From Gyromitra esculenta (Eukaryota > Ascomycota > Pezizomycetes > Pezizales > Discinaceae), in the NCBI GenBank assembly GCA_038503075.1, contig JBCAML010000001.1, positions 620,001 through 684,000 of the forward strand: 64,000 nucleotides of DNA. Direction: 5' to 3'. A program made the translations under genes and the position numbers. Below, one piece after another: positions 1 through 10,645 of the stretch. How positions within the stretch are numbered: position 1 is the stretch's first letter; each line of letters opens with the position of its first letter. The notes beneath the pieces were generated by a model. The model searched no databases and was not told where the DNA came from. It was given only the letters and a program-made list of their open reading frames with translations.

Positions 1-568
1 CTGCATTTGGGCACTTTGCTCCCAAAACCAAGCTCCTTGATCCCCCGCTCAACATCGGGCCCAGAACTCTTCCATAGATCCAACAGCCCGGTTAGGGCTA
101 TCGATCGATTCCTATCTTTCTGGTCACCGAGCTTTTCGATGAGGACTGGGAGTGTATGAGGCGCCTGGGGACGAATACGGGAGACATCTTGAAGTGTTAC
201 TCGCTTGATCAAGTGGCCGAGACACGAGAGCGCGTGTAGAGAGAGCGTGTTATTCGAGGAAGCAATTCCTGTACGGCAGGCTTCGAACAAGGGGTTTATA
301 GCTTCAGTCTAGCTCATACAATTAGCTTCTTTTTTCTTAATATGCAAACTATAGAGTGGATGATAAGTTTGCAGGGAGTTGCAGGACGTACCTGGACAGT
401 TTGGTGCTTAACCTGCGACTTGATGGAAGCAAACTCAGAAATCTTCTGGTCCGTATCTGCATCACGTATCAGCACGTTTCCAATAAAGACTTCGTGGGGC
501 CAAGACTACTCACCACTGCCTTTCAGCAGAGCCAAAAGGTGCTCTGCCTGTGAATTTACGACAGACAT
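1..568 (-). CDS. STU1: CLASP/Stu1-family microtubule-associated protein, N-terminal part (cut by window edge)
   Basis: CLASP proteins bind microtubule plus ends and kinetochores and promote microtubule rescue and spindle stability. The start codon is at 568-566. I read exon 1 as 514-568, exon 2 as 392-456 and exon 3 as 1-308, with introns 457-513 and 309-391. Both introns have good ends (GTGAGT...GCAG and GTACGT...CTAG), and the frame stays open across all three exons. The protein opens MSVVNSQAEHLLALLK, and exon 3 carries the stretch LGHLIKRVTLQ. That stretch, followed by a helical repeat with LPVLIEKLGDQK, matches the N-terminal TOG-like array of fungal Stu1. Only about 142 residues are visible of a protein that is usually over 1,000. 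The family call rests on remembered resemblance to Stu1 N-termini; no other family fits as well. Confidence 0.8.
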
Positions 569-1566
569 GATTCGCAACTGATAACCGTCAAAGAAAGCTG
601 TATGGCAGGACAAAAGACTGGGGGGGACGGGGCTGACGGGGTGACCGAGGCTTTATGGACCAAATGGGAGATATGGGAGGATTAAATTACCGAGAAGGCC
701 CGTGCAGAGCTCTCGAATTACGGTACTGGAAATTAAAGCAGATGCTCGCGTGCGGAGAGGAGCCGGGAGCGCAAGGAGGTCGTCGGGGAAATAGAGTAGA
801 AGCAGGCTGTTTGTCTTCTCGTGCGACTTGACTGGTGCGATAAGTAGCAAGTGCACGACGCCGCCAGCAAACAAACTGGCGAGAACGGGAGGCGGAAGAA
901 AACGAGCAGCTGATGATGGTTTTCTCCCTCCCGAATAGGTGCGAGATGGACGAGAGACGAGCTGGCACAGGGGATGAGAGACAGAGACAGAGAGCAGACG
1001 GCACAAACGAAATGAGGGACCGTCCAGCGAAGGGGCAGGCTGTTCCGCATTCAGCGGGAAAATAAATGTTTCTTGTTTTTGTTTTTTCTGGCCAAGTTCG
1101 GGGGGAGCCAAAACAAACAACGGTGGACCAGCGTTCACTGCTCCCCCACCAACCGTCCCCAAAACCGACCAACCCCAAATCACTCAGCCATGCTGTCTGG
1201 GCCAACCACCGTTCGTTCCGCTGGAACTTTCTGGCATCCTGGTCCTCCGCCGCGCTGCAGCCCCGCCATCTTTGCATGCTCCTGAGCTCCGCTCCCTGCA
1301 GTAGAGCATCATAGGCACCCTACTCGCGCAGCAGAGCCTCACAGTTGCATCGTCAGCTGCACTGGCGCTTTGTTGTCGTGGGCCGATCAGATCAGATAAG
1401 ATTTGAGCTTCTGGGTGTGGATGAGTGATAGTCTGTGATGGTGGCACATGTAGTCAGGATACATGGAGATATGAACGTCAACCGAATTGAAAACTACTTG
1501 TACATATAAATGCTCGTTGATTAACTATTACGAATTACATGCACGGTACCCATGTTAACCCAGTCT
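569..1566. other. Intergenic region upstream of the CLASP gene
   Basis: About 1 kb between the start of the CLASP gene and the 3' end of the F-box gene. Overlapping open frames of 100-196 codons occur on the minus strand. They are rich in Ser, Pro, Leu and Arg, share no family motif, overlap one another in different frames and show no splice structure, so I do not call a gene. The region probably holds the CLASP promoter and the 3' UTR of the F-box gene. Confidence 0.5.
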
Positions 1567-3459
1567 CTAAAGCCCTCGATATCTGATCAAAAACAAAACC
1601 AACACCACAACCACTGAAATCCCCAAAGTCCACCAGTTTCCCACAGGTGAAAGAGCCAGTCCAACCGGCGGGACCACCAAAAACGCCAATTCCCTAAGCT
1701 CTCTGCCAACAAATCTCGCCGCCCTTACCGCCAAGCCGTTCTTCGGCGCAGTATTGTTATCCACCAAACCCGTCAAGTATGCAACGCCATCGCATCCCTC
1801 AACTTCCTCCCATATAAGTTCTCCCGTCTTTTCGTCCCTTATATTTCGCCAGTCTCTCCACCAGCACCATACCCCGGCCGGGAAATCATCGAATGGATTC
1901 ATGGCAAAATAGTCTTTCTTCTCAACCTTGCGGCCGTTGCTGTAGACACCGTGGACCCTCTTCTCGACCATGTCAAAGAGCCACAGTCTATCGCTCATTG
2001 CAGCAGCCACAAACCGCCCATCGGCACTCATAGATAGAGATGAGTACAATCTTGGAAATGATGCCGGTGAGCCATCGAGCTTTATGGCTTCAGAAGTCAT
2101 GGGGTCAGGGATTGTATATATTGGCTCATCAAAGCCCTTGGAATAATTCCAGACGAGTAAGCCACCCCCAGCACCTCCGGAGACGATATATGTGTCCGTC
2201 AAGAGAAAATCATGGGTAGAAGCGGTTGTGAAAGGGGCGCGTGACCCGGTTCCGGAGGGTGCAGAGGACGATTTCGTCTTGAATTTCATCGTCTTAACCA
2301 CTTTCCCTGTTTCCAGTGATACCACGACAAAATCTGTTCTTGTGAGTGTTCCGAGGGTTGCGGACCGGTGACGAGTTACGAGACAAACAAGATACTTTCT
2401 GCAGAGTGTATGCACCAGTTAGTTTGATGGTCTGGCGATTGCCGGGCTTACTGGAGTAACTTGCCTTGTGACATGGAAATTCTTGAGATGCGGAAAACTG
2501 TAGTACGGCTCTTCTTCCGCCCACTCTATGTTGAGATCAAACTCCCAAAGCACCCTACCCTCGGCCTCTACCGTCTTCCACTTACCTTTCTTCACTCCCA
2601 CCGACTCCATACAAACTAGATTGGTTGGCATGAGTGGTGTGGGCTCTGACTCCAATGGCTCCGGGAAAGTGACAGCCACCAAAACCTCTTCAATAGCAAC
2701 AAAACGATCCGGCATCCTCTTCCCTAGATTCCACGAGTGGGACAGACCCGCTGTCGAACCATCCACCGCGCACACTCTATACTCATCACTCCGCTCCTCG
2801 ACAAAAAGCCCAGCCGCCATAGGGAGCGACGTCGCAGTCCATATGCCCTGCGACTTCCACTCAGCGACTTCCCTTGCCCTTCCCAGGCTAGGGTCTAGGG
2901 TAGCAGCAATCCATTTACTCAACGGGCTAGTATGAATAGCGCTCCACTGAGGCATTACCTGAAAAACAGCGCACCCGTCGTCCTTCACGTTCGTGTGTTT
3001 GGTTTCGTAGCGCGCGCCTCTGCGATTCCCCTCGCCGCCGACAACCAGCTCGATTGTTCTCCTGCCGAACCAATCCCCCCTTTTGCTCTGCGGCGATAGC
3101 TCCTTTCGCGCCTTCTGGAGTCGCGGAACTATGGGTGTCCCAGGATCAAAGCGACGCGACCATCCGAGGTTTAGCTTCACGACGTTGCGCCAGAGGCGGC
3201 GCTGGACGGCGGAGGTGCCTGGGTATAGGACTTGGTCGAGATGCAGCGATTCTGGGATTCCGAGCGCCACGGCGGGACCGTGCCATACCGAGTCATTTTC
3301 GGAGCAGAATATGGCGTGGTGGAGAGTAGTGCATGTTTGGGAGAGGTTTACGAGGGTTATGTGTGGCTTGGAGTCCTTAGAAGAATTGCAGGATGCTGAG
3401 AATTTGAGGATGCTGAGCAGGATTTCGGTGGGGAGCTGGAGGAGTGGTGGGGCATCCAT
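1567..3459 (-). CDS. F-box protein with C-terminal transmembrane anchor
   Basis: F-box proteins are the substrate receptors of SCF ubiquitin ligases. Exon 1 is 2465-3459 and exon 2 is 1567-2398, giving 608 residues. The N-terminus has the F-box pattern LLQLPTEILLSIL, followed by LVNLSQTCTTLHHAIF and an aromatic VWH. The middle and C-terminal parts look like beta-propeller strands (for example KYLVCLV and a later VVVSLETGKVV), but I cannot count blades. The last 30 residues form one hydrophobic segment (SVVVVLVLFLI) followed by RYRGL, so the protein may be tail-anchored in a membrane. The intron is unusual. The model that keeps the frame with a good acceptor uses a GC donor (AG|GCAAGT) and a GCAG acceptor with a CTAAC branch point. 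A GT donor at 2451-2446 also keeps the frame, but only with a poor AAAG acceptor. Confidence 0.7.
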
Positions 3460-4894
3460 TGTGCAGTGAGGCGTTTGCTTGGGAGGTGCAATAGGTAGGC
3501 ACTGGAGCAGAGCTGGACATGTTTAAAAGGGAATCTGTGGCGGGCTGTGCAGTACAGTTGGTCCATGGCCAGTTATGTGGCCTTTGCGTCACTCGTTCAG
3601 CCGCATCTACAGCTTAACGTGGCCTGTGGTTTGATATGACTCGAACAGGTCTATCCACAGATCCTCTGCATGTATTTCCTGGTTCTGGTCTTTTTTTGGG
3701 AGGCAGTTCCATCATCGCTGGCAGGCAATTGGTCGCAATTGCCGGCTTCCCTGGCACCCAGCTAACTATAATCCTGGGCGGTGCGAGACAACGTCCCCGC
3801 TTCCAACTGAATTGCATGTACCCCATGTCGAATGTACAAAGTGAAAGCAGTCCCATTGAAGTTGCACATAGCACGCTGACATACGGAATAGAACGAGCTA
3901 AGAGCTGTTGGGCTATTGGACTTAGAAGTTGACTTGAGCCTGAGCCAGGAACGGGCCTAGCTAAAGCGGACTATTAATTACATGTAGATATCCAGAACAT
4001 AAGTATTTTAATGAGGAACAGTATGAACTATGTATAATAAGATATAATAGATAAATACCTACATGTAACTAAAGGAAACCAACAACCGTAAAGCATCGCA
4101 TTCTGAGTTCGGCAAAGCCTTCGTTTACAGAAAAAGATACATTACATTGTTAGTTCACTACCAGTGCATGAGTCGCCTCTGCTTATACTTGCCTAAAAAT
4201 CAAGTCTGTGTGCGCGATGCAACCGTAGCAGATATACGTGCAATCCCCCACGCCTGATCCTCCTCCCAGAGAAAGACTGACTATCGATATAGATAGGGAA
4301 ATTGGGAAGCTTCTAATGATCGTGTCAATATGACTTAGTTTAGTGAGGGACAATAATGTTAATTGTTAGTTGATTGAGCATGGTTGCTTCGAAATAGGTT
4401 ATGGCTGTGTTGGAAGTACTCTCGAGGCAGGCAAAAAGTACCCGGAAACGCAACCTGTATGCACGTTATTCTGGCCAGCCAAACAATAGGATTCTACTGA
4501 ACCACCCAACCAACTGAGCCCTCCAGCAACTTGCATTTACGGATACATGTACTTATTGTCTGTCCCGAGCACATGTGTAATCGACAGACTTAACTTTTAG
4601 GCGAGTATAGACATGGAACCTATGCCGGGTAACTAGAAGTTGCCACTTTCGGCTCCAACGCACGAGCTTGGTGCCTATACAGCTGTGTAGGAAAAGTATC
4701 GACACCCCGCCTAACTGGTAAGACGATCACTGGGATGTCAAGACTTTTCTTACACGACTGTACAGTGTCAGTGAATGGTTTCAAGGGTTAGATCCCATAA
4801 TCGAGTGTCTGACGCAGAATTCATCCTGGTGTCCAAGAACTTTCTTAACATAAACCGGAAATATTGCGTGTGTTCCTTGGAGCAATGGAGGGGA

Positions 4895-4920
4895 TAGTAG
4901 TAGTAGTAGTAGTAGTAGTA
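4895..4920. repeat. (TAG)n microsatellite
   Basis: Eight uninterrupted TAG units plus a partial unit. The tract follows directly after 4881-4895 (AGCAATGGAGGGGAT), which is nearly identical to the terminal sequence of the MITE that starts 18 bp further on. Confidence 0.9.
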
Positions 4921-4937
4921 ATTCATTTACGCATCCA

Positions 4938-5080
4938 AGCAGTGGAGGGGATCCTGAGGCAGAGGGTATAACGAGGCTTGGATCACAACCTCAATATTTC
5001 GCCACCTAATGGAGATCAATTTGTTAGCCAAGCCTGTCGAGCCTCGTTATACCCTCTGCCTCGCGATCCCCTCCGCTGCT
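4938..5080. mobile_element. MITE-like inverted-repeat element, family A, copy 1
   Basis: About 143 bp with long imperfect terminal inverted repeats (roughly 40 bp). The left arm begins AGCAGTGGAGGGGATC and runs through GAGGCAGAGGGTATAACG; the right arm is its reverse complement. The short core contains ATATTTCGCCACCTAATGG. Read on the other strand it is nearly identical over its full length to the element at 37255-37400. It has no coding capacity, so it would be a non-autonomous element mobilised in trans. No clear target-site duplication is visible at this copy. Confidence 0.8.
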
Positions 5081-5554
5081 CTGCCGATTTCTGGCTCTAC
5101 AAAACTATAGGGAAATCACAACGTTTCTGACAGTAGAATACTGCCACTTGCAGATAAGAGGACGGAAGGTGGTCGATTAAGTAAGGTGCGATATTAGAGG
5201 TCGTTAGGTGCGTGTTCGAAGTTATCAAAGTGACTTTTCGATACCCATTCATTGAAGTCCAACCAACCAGCTAACTGGTGTACAAGAAACTGCAGACCAC
5301 CAAAGGAAAATGCGTTGGAAAAATCATGACAAAGTCTCAACCTGACAATGATATTGAAAATGCTTCCCAAGTAAAAAGTAAATCGTACAGAAAAGAAAAA
5401 AAAACTTTTACAGCAGACCCCTCCGGAAATATATGACAGCAAAATGAAACATACTAGCCTTGCGACATATCGTAAAATCCTGCACTATGTTACAGAAACC
5501 CCAGCAATATTGGGGGCTAATTATCACATCATCTTTCGGGTGATTAAAGAGCTT

Positions 5555-7073
5555 TCATGCAGTAGTTTCAACCTTTGGCTTCTTAACCTCGTGAGTGCCT
5601 TCATCGGTAGCTTTCCTCTTGCCGGCTCCTTCATTTGCAGGGGTAGCTGTTGGTTCGGAGCTGCTCTTAATCTTTGGAATACCATTATCCTCTTTCTTGG
5701 CCTCGCGTTTATTGTCCCGATCACCGCGTCTGTCGTGACCCCCACGTCCCCGTCCGCCTCGGCCGCCGCGTTGACCACCTCGGCCACGTCCGCCGCGGCC
5801 GTTTCCACCACCGCCACCGCGGCCCCCATGGTGTTTGTGCTGACCGCCATTCTGATTGTTACCCCTTTGGTTTCTGTCTGGCTTGCTCTTTGCCTGAACC
5901 TTTCCATCCTTGATATCTTGGATCTTTCCCTCAACATAAGCCAACTTGGTCATCCATAAAAGCTCCTTGTCATCCCATGTTGGTTTTTCCTCCAGCGCTA
6001 TGAACTTCTGGGCGAGTTCATCATTGGCGAACTCGACAAAGACCGATCTTTTGAATGTCTTGTGATCAGTGCGGCGAAGACGGACAGCATTAATCGGGCC
6101 ATAGGGTTCGAAAAACTTTTCAATGTCTATTTGGGTTGTGGCATTCTCGTCACCGAATCCTTTCTGTTTGGACAGAAGAAACGGATCAGTCATACATCTC
6201 CCGGGGGTAGGCATCACACAATGGGTGAGTCAGACATACCGCGTAAATGCTCCTGGTAATGGCTTGGTCCTGGGTCGGGTCAAAATCAATAGACTTTTGC
6301 CAATGGCCGCCCCCGTTCACGCCGTACCGTTGATTTCGTGGGATGAGTTCGGTTATTTCCAATGCGACTTTCCTCTTGACTGTCTCATCTCCGGCATCTC
6401 CGCCGAGCTCTAATTCTGTGCTTTCTTTCAAAGCACCGAGAACTGCTTCCTTGCTGGGGAAGCGTTTCATCCTCTTAAAAGACATAATGAGATTAAGCGG
6501 GACCGGTTTATTCTCTTTGCCACCGACTAGGCCGAAAAGGAACTTGTCAGAAGATAAGTTAGATTGCGAAAAGTAAAACTCGACCTGCAATTCAAACGGG
6601 GAATTAGTTTTTTTGGCCAAAGTTCAAGGCGCGCTATGCGAAAGTCAACAGAATAGAATAATTCTCACTTGTTTACGGATTTCTTCCGGGTCATCAGAAT
6701 CCGGAAGAACGGTTGGGTCAAACTTGCTCTTGTTAGGTTTTGGGGCTCTAGGCTTTCTCTCGGTGGACTTCTCATGAGTGACCCCCAAGTCACCCTCCAT
6801 CTTAGCGTCACCAGCAACTTCATCTTTAATCTCACTCTCGTTTTTCACATCGCCGACACTTCCCTCTTCCTGCTTTGTCACGTTTTCTGGTTTCACATCG
6901 GTAGATTCCTCTTTGACAGGCTCTTCCTGCTGGATATTCTCTTCCTGCTGGATATTCTCTTCTTGCTTGGTAGTCTGTTCTGGCTGAATCTCGTTCAATT
7001 GTTCTTCAACCTTCGCCTCCTGCTGGGCTTCCCCGGCCTTAGTCTCCGCCGGAACATCAGCGGCGTCAGCCAT
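5555..7073 (-). CDS. LHP1: La protein (La motif, RRM, RGG-rich tail)
   Basis: La binds the 3' UUU-OH end of nascent RNA polymerase III transcripts, protecting pre-tRNAs and helping them fold. The exons are 6669-7073, 6240-6584 and 5555-6163, giving 452 residues with all junctions in phase. Residues 1-120 are acidic and Gln/Glu-rich, with an eight-residue repeat EENIQQEE. The La motif covers about 128-225 and includes QVEFYFSQSNLSSDKFL and the basic MKRFPSKEAV. The RRM covers about 251-330, with the RNP-like RSVFVEF. Residues from about 365 to 395 are an RGG box, followed by a basic tail with KKPKVE, a likely nuclear signal. The acidic N-terminal extension is longer than in yeast Lhp1 (275 residues), which also lacks the RGG box. 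No second RRM is seen. Confidence 0.93.
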
Positions 7074-8352
7074 TGCGACTGGAAAGTTTGGCGAAAATGC
7101 AGGAAGAAGGGAAAAAATAAAATTGATTAAGTGAAAGGAGCAAAGAAGTCAATGGTAGTAAGGTTCAATTGCAATTGTGAATCGGTAACGAGAGAGAATC
7201 CGAACAAAGTACTGGTAAAGAAGAGAAGAAGACGGTTGGAGGGGGGAAGAGTCAACCTCTTATTTTGCGCGCGGTGCGGCGGGAGGGGTCATCGATTGGG
7301 GCCTTGGCGCATGACTGTCCTGATGCCAAGAGAAAAGCTTGGACAGCCATTGGCAGAATCACGACTTTGCCGACTGGTAGCCTGCATGGGCTTGCTGGGA
7401 TGCCTATAAGCTTTGCTATTCAGGTTTTATGGTCTCTCTCGCTATGAGGTAGATTGCTTCGTGCGTGAACAAATTCTCGCTTCGACTAGAGTGGATTACA
7501 TGGATAGATAGTCTTACGAGCTGTACCTTTTCGAGCGAATGCTCTTCTTCCACGACCATTGGGTTGAGGCTGAATACGCACACCGTTGAACTCCGGGCAG
7601 AAGGTTGTCGTGGGAAGTGCTGAAGCAGCCTTGCAGCATATCTAAACAGGGCGAGTAATGCCAGCAATCTTCCTCTGGGGAATATGGGGCGCCATAAATA
7701 ACTGGCAGAACCAAGTTTGGCAAATCCAACAGCCCAATATTAGGTGTTGGCATTCGAGTCATGCAGCAAGGTTAGGGTTGCTTCACACGCTCTCACGCGT
7801 TGCACCTGCTCGGCGATCACGAGTCGTGAGTCGTGACTCACCTGCCAGGCGAAAGCCCCAATATATACAACCACCGTGTTCGTGTATACAGACTTGCTTG
7901 TCTGCGTGTGCTCGAGCTCTTGGAAACCCCAGGCCTGGTGAGTCGCTGCTCTAGGCAAAAGTACCTGCCTGTAATCTTTGTCCCGAATAATACCGGGTCG
8001 TGATCCATCCAGAGCCTCCGAAACAAAGGTCTCTTGATACTTGCCACACCGCGCGCCGCAAGAGTCAGCTGTTGCCTTGCGCGTACAAAGGTGGAAAGTG
8101 AAAGAAAGGAACACGCAGCGGCAAACCCAGCCTTAGCATACACATGTACCCTACGCCATGACCACGCCACGTGAGTGGCTTCTGGGATGGTATAATACCG
8201 CCTGATGGACGCAATTTTTGATGCCAGTTTACTTTGGAGCATCACATATATGTACCTACCGAGACAAAGAAATATACTACCAGAAAGGAAAGAAAAAAAC
8301 TACTTTGGAAGTACTTCCTAGGCTACGGATCGAATATCCTAGAAGAAGAGCT
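7074..8352. other. Intergenic region between La and the tyrosinase-domain gene
   Basis: About 1.3 kb between two divergently oriented genes. I looked here for copper-binding motifs of a tyrosinase catalytic domain (spaced His residues, HxxxC) in all plus-strand frames and found none. Open frames of 80-135 codons are low in complexity and overlap in several frames. It probably holds both promoters. Confidence 0.5.
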
Positions 8353-9058
8353 ATGACTACCGAAGCGGAAGATAGTTTACCTGCAGATTTCTCAAGGACT
8401 CGGAAAAAGGGAAAAAATTGTAAGACTATTATTCCATTTACACTCGTCTTCCTTTTCTTCGGCCAATACATGTGCTAACACCCGCAGTGACACTCATCCA
8501 CACCCCCAGGTTCAGCCACCACACCCCATCCCATATTCTTTCACCAGCTCTCACCTCCTCCTTCGACCGCAATCGAACTTATACGACCTATGAGCTCCGC
8601 TACCGCTTCCACCCGGCAAAACTCCCCACGCACCCCCCGTTCTCATTCCACGTTTTTATTGGCCCCATCCCAGTCGACACCAGCAAAGAAGCTTGGTTTA
8701 ACAGTGCCTCACGAATTGGTGGACATGGCGTATCAGCTAGTCACGACAGGGGCGTCAACGGTACTATACCACTGACAAGGACGATATTAGAAAAATGTGG
8801 GACCCTGGAAAAGGAGAGTGTAGTGCCCTATTTGAAGAGGGAGTTGAGATGGGTTGTTGAAAAGGTTGGTGTTTCCCTGGATCCGGCTTGGGTTCGTGGC
8901 TAATATATCGGTAGGATGATGGAACTGCTACTGTCGATTTATTAGCGATGTTTAAGGTTAGGGTTGCGAGCGCGGAGGTTAGCGTTGAGGAGGAGCGGGC
9001 GTTGGAGTGGACGTTTTATGAGAGCGTTGTGGATGGGGTTGAAGGAAGGCTTGTATGA
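8353..9058 (+). CDS. Stand-alone tyrosinase C-terminal domain protein
   Basis: In fungal tyrosinases this domain folds over the dicopper site and keeps the enzyme inactive until it is cleaved off. The exons are 8353-8419, 8488-8864 and 8915-9058, giving 195 residues. Intron 1 is GTAAGA...GCAG with a GCTAAC branch point. Intron 2 has a weak donor (GTTGGT) and a GGTAG acceptor, but restores the family pattern exactly. Visible family features are FSFHVFIGPIP, a Trp-Phe turn, GTIPLTRTILEK, VVPYLKRELRWVVEK and DDGTATVDLLAMFKVRV. The order and spacing match the C-terminal domain of Agaricus-type tyrosinases. The copper-binding domain that normally precedes it (about 350 residues) is absent, and the first 22 residues are basic and unrelated. 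It could be a functional solo domain, a remnant of a truncated gene, or a gene with a distant, unrecognised 5' part. An in-frame upstream ATG at 8218 would add 45 residues. Confidence 0.65.
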
Positions 9059-9366
9059 CAATGGTGTGGTGTGGTGTGGTGGAGGTTCTTGTATATATTG
9101 CCTTGGGCACATACATGTGCCCTAGTAATTTATTTTATGATTTATGTCCAAGTTATTGTCGAGGACGGAGTTTCTGGTAGGTGTTCGCTAGTGAGTGATT
9201 TTTCATGACACGAAGCAGTTGGTATATCGGGTGGGCGTTTGTACCCAACTAACGATACGTAAATTATACGAACATCTATAAGCGTAGTACATCAATATCA
9301 ACCCAACGCCAATATCTATATTTTCCTTTTAACATACCAGAAAACTAACCTTAAAACCCCACCATT

Positions 9367-10309
9367 CTATTGCAACTTCATAAACCCTGTTATGGCCTCC
9401 CACAACCCCTCAGGGTTTGGTCTCTCTGCCACCGCTTCAGGCCGCCGTTCTAATATATCTACTAAACATTTCTCCGTCGTCGGCCCGATAGCAGCTATAT
9501 ACGACCCGCTCCCTACCCCACTTTCTTTGTGCTCCTTCAATACATTTACGGCTACATCTGCCCCGGCAGGGGAAAACACCACAATCCACTTTTTATCACC
9601 CTGCATCTCCTGTACGGCCTTAACAAACTCTTCACGGAATGACCCCACAACAGCAGTCTCGTACACGACTAGTTTCTCTACTTTGATGCCCGCCGCAGTG
9701 AGGGTCATCGGTATGACATCGCGATGTGTCTCTCCAACAAGGAAAAGGATTGGTTTCTGCGGGGTGCCGTAGTCATTCACTATAAACTCCGCAAGAACCT
9801 CACCACTGCCACAACCCGCCCCGAGAACATTGGCTTCGTTGAAACCGAGAAGCTGCACAGCCTTTGCGGTTGCTGGGCCGACGACATATGTTTTTGTATG
9901 TGTGAATAAAGAGGTGATGTGGGATTTCCACGGATGGTTTCCTGCACCGCATCAAACGCCGTTATCACCACAAGGCGTGTGGAGGGGAGGGCAAACCTTT
10001 AAGCTCCTCAAGTACAGCCCCGAGAGCTTCGACGGCGCGCTGTGAGGTCACTATTAGGGCACCGTAGCTACCCCCTGGCCGTTCGAGGCCATCTGTGGGT
10101 TGGTCGAGTTTCCCGGAGACGATTATGGATTCGAGGACGTCGGCGTTGGCGTGACGGTGTTGTAGTACGGGGACGAAGAGTGGAGCGAATGGGACTGGGG
10201 CTTCGCTGTTGGGGGGCTGGAAGGGGTTAGAGGCGAAGTAGGCTTCGTAGGGGTCACGGGGTCTTAATTTGGTCTTTAGGAGAAGGAGTGGGATCGGGGT
10301 GGGGGTCAT
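9367..10309 (-). CDS. HEM4: Uroporphyrinogen-III synthase
   Basis: Cyclises hydroxymethylbilane with inversion of ring D, the fourth cytosolic step of haem biosynthesis. Exon 1 is 9997-10309 and exon 2 is 9367-9941, giving 295 residues. The intron has a weak GTTTGC donor and a GTGCAG acceptor. N-terminal domain: LLLLKTKLRPRDPYEAYF, PLFVPVLQHR and ALIVTSQRAVEAL. The second half has TKTYVVGPATAKAVQLLG, then PILFLVGETHRDVIP, VVFSPAGADV and the conserved IAAIGPTTEKCL. The order matches the bilobed HemD fold, and the length is normal for fungi. It lies head to head with the YIF1 homologue, with 336 bp between the start codons. Confidence 0.93.
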
Positions 10310-10645
10310 TGTGGGGGAGCGGGGAACATGTACTACTGTGCAGCAGAGTCGACAGAGCGGGATGTGAGGCAATGATGGTAGCGAATGGATAAAGGATGAT
10401 CCGCGATTAGATAACACGAGAAACCTTAATTTACCATGCAACGTCACGTCACGCAGCTGACACGAGAGTGTGACAAGAGTCTCCGCCCCTCTGTCCATTC
10501 TCTGGCCTCTACTCTCTGCTTCTCCCCTTCTCCCCCTTCCCCCCCCCCGTCCCTCCTTCCTATTCACCACCATCTTCTTTCCGATACAACTACACCCCCC
10601 CAATCACAGGCAGGCTATCGCCATCCCAACTATCATCCCAGCACC
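10310..10645. promoter_or_regulatory. Shared upstream region of the haem-synthase and YIF1 genes
   Basis: A 336 bp interval between two divergent start codons. The part next to YIF1 (about 10480-10575) is a long C/T-rich tract on the plus strand, typical of fungal core promoters and 5' UTRs. I see no confident TATA box. Assignment as a bidirectional promoter is inference from the geometry. Confidence 0.45.

Larger units (their letters stand above)
3460..5554. other. Intergenic region holding a MITE and a microsatellite
   Basis: Two kilobases between the F-box start and the La stop codon. It is AT-rich, with no convincing coding frame. It contains the (TAG)n tract at 4895-4920 and the inverted-repeat element at 4938-5080, both listed separately, and three copies of the palindrome TACATGTA near 3979, 4058 and 4543. 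A plus-strand open frame at 3636-3932 has no recognisable features and I treat it as chance. Confidence 0.5.

Noticed and set aside
653..1277. Overlapping minus-strand open frames of 105-196 codons upstream of the CLASP gene
   Set aside because: Several frames are open at once over the same DNA, composition is Ser/Pro/Arg-rich, and there is no motif or splice pattern. Probably chance in GC-richer promoter DNA.
3636..3932. 98-codon plus-strand open frame
   Set aside because: No family resemblance, the opposite strand is also open, and there is no intron structure typical of this genome.
4893..5082. Family A element as an RNA hairpin gene
   Set aside because: A 40-bp inverted repeat would fold as RNA, but the near-identical second copy in opposite orientation and the TA edges there fit a transposable element better.
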